A DNA stretch of 64,000 nt from JADJQU01 sp035490315 (GTDB taxonomy: Bacteria; Planctomycetota; UBA1135; GCA-002686595). The notes under the pieces were generated by a model. The model saw nothing but the letters and a program-made list of their open reading frames with translations. It made no database searches and was not told the origin of the DNA. Positions 59,725 to 64,000 of this stretch are shown here, piece by piece. The translations under genes were made by a program, and so were the position numbers. The stretch covers positions 1 to 64,000 of the forward strand of contig DATHET010000048.1 in NCBI GenBank assembly GCA_035490315.1. Direction: 5' to 3'. Position 1 is the first letter of the stretch. Each line of letters begins with the position of its first letter.

Positions 59725-60789
59725 CTATTGCGCCTGCTTGGCCTTGTACTCGGCCAGCGTGCCTTCGATCTGGGTCTTCATCGCTCCGGCGGGAGCCGCG
59801 GCGGCGGCCTTGGTCTGCCACTCGATCGCCTTTTTCACGTCGCCCTTGAGGAACCAGACCCGGGCCAGGGTGTCGAGGATCGCCGCATCCTTCTCATTGC
59901 TGAAAGCCACGGCGTTCTCCGCGGCGCGCAGCGCGATCGTGAGGTCGCGCTTCTCCAGCTTCGCGTCGGGATCGACGATCTTCCACGCGTACAGATTCAA
60001 GTCGGCGGCGTTCTTGTGGGCGATCGCGTCGTCGATCAGCTTGCTCGCCGTTTTATAGGCGCCGTCGTAGTCGCCGCTTGCCAGCAAGGCGTCGAAGCGA
60101 AGCGGTGCAACGATGCTCGCGAAGGCCGGGAACTTGGTCTCGAACGCGGCGATCTTTTCGGCGGCGGACTTCGGATCCTTCTGGACGACCTTGTAGATCT
60201 CGTTGAGCTGGGCTTGCGCATCCGCGACGGCCGCGTTGCCCTTCTCGATGTCCCAGGTGCCGGCGACGACTTGCGCGAGCGGCATGTCGAGGAACATCGG
60301 ATGGCCGATATAAGCGATCGTGCCGGTGCCGTCGACGAGGAAGCAGCAGGGAATGCCGTTCTGGTTCGCGGCCTTCATGTAGGCCGTGTTGGTCTTGCGC
60401 TCAGTGTCCCAGGCGACCGTGTAATCCATGCCGTCGCCCTTGTCCTTGACCATCGCTTCGACCGCGGTCAGCGGGTTGTTCTTGTCCAGGCTGGTCACAC
60501 CGATGATGGTGGCCTTGCCCTTGTACTCGCGCTGCAGAGCGGAGAGGTGCGGCATGCCGGCGACGCAGGGGCCGCACCAGGTGGCCCAGAACTCGACCAC
60601 GTAGGGCTTGCCCTTCTCGAAGCTGGCGACGGGCTCGCCCTTGACCCACTTCTCGATCACGAGCGCGGGTGCCGGCGAACCGACGGCCAGGGTCGCCTTG
60701 GGCGCCGCCGCGTCGGAAGGTTTTTGCGAAAACGCGGCGGCGGTCGTGAGCAACACGGCGGCGGAAGCGAGAGCGAAGCGTGAAGTCAT
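59725..60789 (-). CDS. TlpA-like thioredoxin-fold protein with C-terminal TPR-like region
   Basis: A 354-residue protein. A Sec signal (MTSRFALASAAVLLTTAAAF) is followed by a TlpA/AhpC-type domain with VVEFWATWCGPCVAGMPHLS (CxxC) and NGIPCCFLVDGTGTIAYIGH (cis-Pro region). From about residue 190 come helical repeats such as DAAILDTLARVWFLKGDVKKAIEWQ. It should act as an extracytoplasmic thiol-disulfide protein, perhaps reducing cytochrome c or other targets. AGGAGG lies six bases before the ATG at 60789. The gene ends in a terminator and lies close to the second MITE-like element. Confidence 0.9.
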   Translation of the reverse strand: MTSRFALASAAVLLTTAAAFSQKPSDAAAPKATLAVGSPAPALVIEKWVKGEPVASFEKGKPYVVEFWATWCGPCVAGMPHLSALQREYKGKATIIGVTSLDKNNPLTAVEAMVKDKGDGMDYTVAWDTERKTNTAYMKAANQNGIPCCFLVDGTGTIAYIGHPMFLDMPLAQVVAGTWDIEKGNAAVADAQAQLNEIYKVVQKDPKSAAEKIAAFETKFPAFASIVAPLRFDALLASGDYDGAYKTASKLIDDAIAHKNAADLNLYAWKIVDPDAKLEKRDLTIALRAAENAVAFSNEKDAAILDTLARVWFLKGDVKKAIEWQTKAAAAAPAGAMKTQIEGTLAEYKAKQAQ

Positions 60790-60840
60790 GGAAATCCTCC
60801 TGGAATCAGGTCTCGGAACGGACTCGGGCCTTGAACAGCC

Positions 60841-61016
60841 TAGCAGCCCGTTGAAAAAGTCCCTACTGCGGCACAGCGTGCTGGGGTGATGCTGCGTCGC
60901 ACTCGGAAAGCTGTGCTCGGCGGCCAGGAAGGCCGCCTCCGCGCAGCTTTCTGTCGCGCTCCTTGCCTCACCTAACACGCTGCGCCTCGCGACAGGACTT
61001 TTTCAACGGACTGCTA
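60841..61016. mobile_element. MITE-like element 2
   Basis: A 176-bp element between the TlpA-like gene and the dioxygenase gene, occupying most of a 320-bp gap with no coding sequence. Its 22-bp terminal inverted repeats (21 of 22 match) contain GCCCGTTGAAAAAGTCC at the left. The same core with two differences bounds element 1 (35482-35715). GCGGCCAGGAAGGCCGC at 60920-60936 is the exact reverse complement of the internal palindrome of element 1. There is no transposase gene; mobilisation would be in trans. Confidence 0.75.
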
Positions 61017-61109
61017 TCGAGCCCTGGGCGCGCAAGGGCCGCCTTTCGATGATCGGCCCTCCTCTTGCGCCACGCTTACAGTCAGGCCCTGAGGAGCCTT
61101 CGCCGCCGC

Positions 61110-62000
61110 TCAACCGTCGTAGAACACCTGCGGGTGCAGGCCGATCAGCCGGCGTTGGCGCTCGGTCGTCGCGCGCAGGCGCGAGGCGAACTTGACGTGG
61201 TTCACCTCGATGGTCGGCAGGACGCGCTGAGAGATGTCGCGCCGTCCGTAGTTGGTCTGGAGGAAGAAGCGGCCAGCGGCGTTGTCCGCCGGAGGCAGAC
61301 GCCGGTGCCACGAGTCGGAAACGAAGAAGCCCACGTCGCCGGCCTTCGCGACGTGCACCTCGCGCGAGCGACCTTTGTACGGCAGGTCGAGGTCCCAGAC
61401 CTGCTCGCTCGGCGGCACGCGGCCCGAGGTGTGACTGCCGGGGATCACCGCCGTGGGGCCGTCCTCGAGGTTGCAGTCCTGCAGGTAGATGTGGCTTCCG
61501 ACCACGAAGATCGGATAGGGGATCTCCTCCGGCCATTCGATTCCCTCGGCGCGCGGCACGTGCGGACCGGCGTCGACGTGCCATTCCTGTCCTCTCGGCG
61601 CGCTCGCGGAGCCGGGCGGATTGTGCCAGGCCGTGGACGCGATCACGTGGCAGTCGTCGCCGAGCAGGGGCTCGAGGACCGCGAGCACCGCGGGCCGAGC
61701 CATCGCCTGCTGGCACAGGGCGCTGCGGTTGAACATCTGGTAGCGGAACATCTCCGCGTTTTCCCCGGAGAAGCGACCGTCGCGCTTGTCCGCGGGCACG
61801 TCGCGGAACACGGCCAGGATCTCATCGCGCAGTTGCGCGATCTCCTCGGGCGAGAACACGCCTCGAAGCAGATAATGCCCATCCCGCTCGATCGCGAGCG
61901 TGCCTTCGGGCGCAGGCCCGGAATAGGCGTGGTTCAGGAATTTGATTTTGCGTAGCAAGTCTGCAGGTTGCTCCGTCGGCGCCTGGAACTGGCCCAGCAT
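61110..62000 (-). CDS. Phytanoyl-CoA dioxygenase (PhyH) family protein
   Basis: A 296-residue soluble protein with a double-stranded beta-helix plan. The iron-binding HxD is in QEWHVDAGPH, and the distal His is probably in FFVSDSWHRRLPPADN, with Arg in the following RRDISQRV for 2-oxoglutarate. Family members hydroxylate small molecules using Fe(II), O2 and 2-oxoglutarate. The substrate cannot be inferred. It follows the release factor gene by 121 bp on the same strand. Confidence 0.87.
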   Translation of the reverse strand: MLGQFQAPTEQPADLLRKIKFLNHAYSGPAPEGTLAIERDGHYLLRGVFSPEEIAQLRDEILAVFRDVPADKRDGRFSGENAEMFRYQMFNRSALCQQAMARPAVLAVLEPLLGDDCHVIASTAWHNPPGSASAPRGQEWHVDAGPHVPRAEGIEWPEEIPYPIFVVGSHIYLQDCNLEDGPTAVIPGSHTSGRVPPSEQVWDLDLPYKGRSREVHVAKAGDVGFFVSDSWHRRLPPADNAAGRFFLQTNYGRRDISQRVLPTIEVNHVKFASRLRATTERQRRLIGLHPQVFYDG

Positions 62001-62121
62001 CGCCTGCTGAGTACAAACCGGGCAAGCCCAGGTTGCAGCTTCGTTCGAAGACCCGGTCCAGAAATCCGCTCCACGGCCAGGGCTCGATTCGAAGACGGAA
62101 ATTCCGCGGAACCTGGGCGGC

Positions 62122-63762
62122 CTATTTTGCGTCGCGCACGATCACTCCGTGCGCCGTTTCGGACATCACGAAGTCCGGGAGCAGCTTTTCCGTGGCGCGC
62201 ACGGCCCATTCCCCGTCGAAGAGGATCACCAGGCGGCCGCGCGCGTCTTCCGTGATCAGCCCGGTGTAGGCGGTCTCCAGGGCTTCGACCTTGACCACGC
62301 CCTTGTCCTTGCGCGAGACCCAGCGCGCGAACTGGAAAGGCACGCTCTCGAAGCGCATTTCCACGCCGTATTCGCTCTTGAGGCGGTACTTGACCACCTC
62401 CATTTGCAGCTGGCCCACGGCACCCATGATGAAGTCGCCCGCGGGAGCGTCGGGGCGGCGGTAGACCTGGATCGTGCCCTCTTGGCTCAGCTGCTCGATG
62501 CCGCGGATCAGCTGCTTGCGCTTGGTCGGGTCGATCATCACGACCCGCGCGAAATGCTCGGGCGCGAAGCTCGGGATGTCCTCGAAGCGGAACTTGGAAC
62601 CGCCGCTCAACGTGTCGCCGATCTCGAACAGCCCCGGGTCGTGGATGCCGATCACGTCGCCGGCGAAGGCCTCGTCGATCAGCGTGCGCTCCTGCGCCAT
62701 GAATTGCGTCGGATTGGCCAGCCTGAGCTCGCGGCCCGTGCGCACGTGCAGCGCCTTCATGCCGCGCTCGAAACGCCCCGAGCAGATGCGCAGGAAAGCC
62801 ATGCGATCGCGGTGGGCGCGGTCCATGTTGGCTTGGATCTTGAAGATGAAGCCGCTGAATTCCTCGTTGTCCGGCTCGATCGTGCCCACGTCGGTCGGAC
62901 GCGCGCGCGGCGGCGGCATCAGCTTCACGAAAGTGTCCAGGAAGGCGGACAGTCCGAAGTTGTTGATCGCGCTGCCGAAGAACATCGGCGAGAGCTCGCC
63001 GCGCTCGAATCGCTCGCGATCGAAGTCGTCGCCGGCGGCGTCGAGCAGCTCTGCGTCGTGGCGCAGCTGGGCATAGCCGACGGGCCCGAGCTCGCGCTCG
63101 AGCAAGGGATCGTCGAGACCGCTGATCGCGACCGGAGGTTTTTCCGAGCCCTGCAGCGAGCTGGAGCCCGCGTGGGCCTCGTCGAAGAGGTGCACGTTCT
63201 TGTCGAAGCGGTGGTACACGCCGCGGAATCGGCCTTCGCGATAGATCGGCCAGGTCACGGGGTACACGCCGATGCCGAGCACGCTCTCGACCTCGCCCAC
63301 CAGGGCGAAAGGCTCGCGGCCGTAGCGGTCGAGCTTGTTCACGAAGGTGAAGATCGGGATGGCGCGCTCGCGGCAGACGCGGAACAGCTTGCGCGTCTGC
63401 TTCTCGACGCCCTTGGCGCTGTCGAGGAGCATGACAGCGCCGTCGACGGCGTGCAGGGTGCGGTAGGTGTCCTCGCTGAAGTCCGCGTGACCGGGCGTGT
63501 CCAGCAGATTGAGCTCGTAGCCGTGGTAGGGGAACTGCAACACGCTGGTCGTGATCGAGATCCCGCGCTCGCGCTCCATCTCCATCCAATCGCTGACCGC
63601 GTTCGAGCGCCCGCGCTTGGCGTGCACCGCTCCCGCGAGGTGGATCACTCCGCCGTAGAGCAGGAGCTTCTCGGTCAGCGTCGTCTTGCCCGCGTCAGGG
63701 TGCGAGATGATCGCGAACGTGCGCCGGCGCGCCACTTCGCGGGAGAGTTGCTCGACGGTCAT
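62122..63762 (-). CDS. prfC: Peptide chain release factor 3
   Basis: A 546-residue GTPase of normal RF3 length. G1 is ISHPDAGKTTLTEKLLLYGG, G2 lies in RERGISITTSV, G3 is LLDTPGHADFSEDTYR and G4 is FVNKLDR. The later domain has VGQLQMEVVKYRLKSEYGVE, as in RF3. RF3 recycles RF1 and RF2 from the ribosome after termination. The start at 63762 gives the usual MTVEQLSREVARRRTFAIIS; the frame is open upstream to 63885 but that part is not RF3-like. Confidence 0.96.
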   Translation of the reverse strand: MTVEQLSREVARRRTFAIISHPDAGKTTLTEKLLLYGGVIHLAGAVHAKRGRSNAVSDWMEMERERGISITTSVLQFPYHGYELNLLDTPGHADFSEDTYRTLHAVDGAVMLLDSAKGVEKQTRKLFRVCRERAIPIFTFVNKLDRYGREPFALVGEVESVLGIGVYPVTWPIYREGRFRGVYHRFDKNVHLFDEAHAGSSSLQGSEKPPVAISGLDDPLLERELGPVGYAQLRHDAELLDAAGDDFDRERFERGELSPMFFGSAINNFGLSAFLDTFVKLMPPPRARPTDVGTIEPDNEEFSGFIFKIQANMDRAHRDRMAFLRICSGRFERGMKALHVRTGRELRLANPTQFMAQERTLIDEAFAGDVIGIHDPGLFEIGDTLSGGSKFRFEDIPSFAPEHFARVVMIDPTKRKQLIRGIEQLSQEGTIQVYRRPDAPAGDFIMGAVGQLQMEVVKYRLKSEYGVEMRFESVPFQFARWVSRKDKGVVKVEALETAYTGLITEDARGRLVILFDGEWAVRATEKLLPDFVMSETAHGVIVRDAK

Positions 63763-63943
63763 GGATCGTGGGTCGGATCGAAGCGCGGCCTGCAGTCCCT
63801 GGGCACCCGCCAATCGCGGGCTCGAGCCGCGGGGGACGAACAGCAGCGGACGTCCGGGCAGCCTGCGCCGCGTTTCGAAGGGCAAAGAGTGTGATTGCAG
63901 GCGCGTGAGCCGTCAAGGCTGGCGAGGCTACACTCTGCGGCCC

Positions 63944-64000
63944 ATGGCAGCCGCTGGATCCCAACCCGAAGGCCTCGACGTGCGAGCGATCGCCCGGCGC
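63944..64000 (+). CDS. Possible 5' end of a gene cut by the window edge
   Basis: An ATG at 63944 opens a frame that runs to the window end (MAAAGSQPEGLDVRAIARR, 19 codons). TACACT lies about 10 bp upstream as a possible -10 box, and the gene would be divergent from prfC. The sequence is too short to identify. Confidence 0.4.
   Translation, partial: MAAAGSQPEGLDVRAIARR

Overview
The window is about 64 kb of high-GC bacterial chromosome with densely packed genes on both strands and no rRNA, tRNA, CRISPR array or phage block that I can see. The gene mix points to Planctomycetota: short ECF sigma factors of planctomycetal type, one beside a Ser/Thr kinase with a TPR tail, an ECF factor fused to a membrane anchor and a long extracytoplasmic region, many lipoproteins, a sulfatase, a sialate-O-acetylesterase-like protein and secreted beta-helix proteins. 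This placement is an inference, because no taxonomic marker gene is present.

Region by region. 1-925: a lipoprotein gene bracketed by a 33-bp repeat and closed by a 72-bp perfect palindrome. 927-8763: MoxR ATPase, HAD hydrolase, TPR lipoprotein, two membrane-anchored proteins with carboxypeptidase-regulatory-like repeats, a small acidic protein and a DUF3667 protein. 8833-20240: a regulatory and secretory island with the ECF-receptor fusion, an ATP-grasp enzyme, two secreted proteins, two paralogous ECF sigma factors and the kinase. 20237-23555 (minus): an overlapping envelope operon (glycosyltransferase, double LAB_N membrane protein, MltA transglycosylase, lipidated methyltransferase). 23654-25743: an OmpR-type two-component pair. 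25813-28552: an MBL-rhodanese protein divergent from a chromate-type transporter. 28659-33103: a membrane glycosyltransferase, a D-aminoacylase-like lipoprotein and a small basic protein. 33270-35462: a phospholipid operon (CDP-alcohol phosphotransferase, PlsC, CdsA) whose last gene carries an apparent 3' frameshift. 35482-41827: a MITE-like element, a small membrane protein, proline iminopeptidase, an acetylesterase-like lipoprotein, two small soluble proteins and another anchored repeat protein. 41824-47003: a transketolase-like enzyme, a PAS-GGDEF diguanylate cyclase and a sulfatase. 47020-52852 (minus): a HEXXH lipoprotein and a 2-oxoacid:ferredoxin oxidoreductase operon with a GltD-like partner. 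53058-57916: a small acidic protein and a nucleoside salvage operon (deoB, deoA, CNT transporter, PNP). 57948-64000: S41 protease, TlpA-like protein, a second MITE-like element, PhyH dioxygenase, release factor 3 and the start of one further gene.

Translational coupling through ATGA, TGATG or GTGA overlaps is common: HAD/MoxR, LAB_N/MltA, response regulator/kinase, CDP-alcohol transferase/PlsC/CdsA, KorA/KorB, DeoB/DeoA and transporter/PNP. Convergent gene pairs often end in hairpins or overlap at their stop codons.

The most unusual items are the 33-bp repeat family (a cassette-like pair, a giant palindrome and an in-frame copy inside a gene), the ECF sigma factor with its own membrane anchor and extracytoplasmic region beside look-alike anchored proteins that lack the sigma part, and two short non-autonomous elements with shared terminal and internal palindromes.
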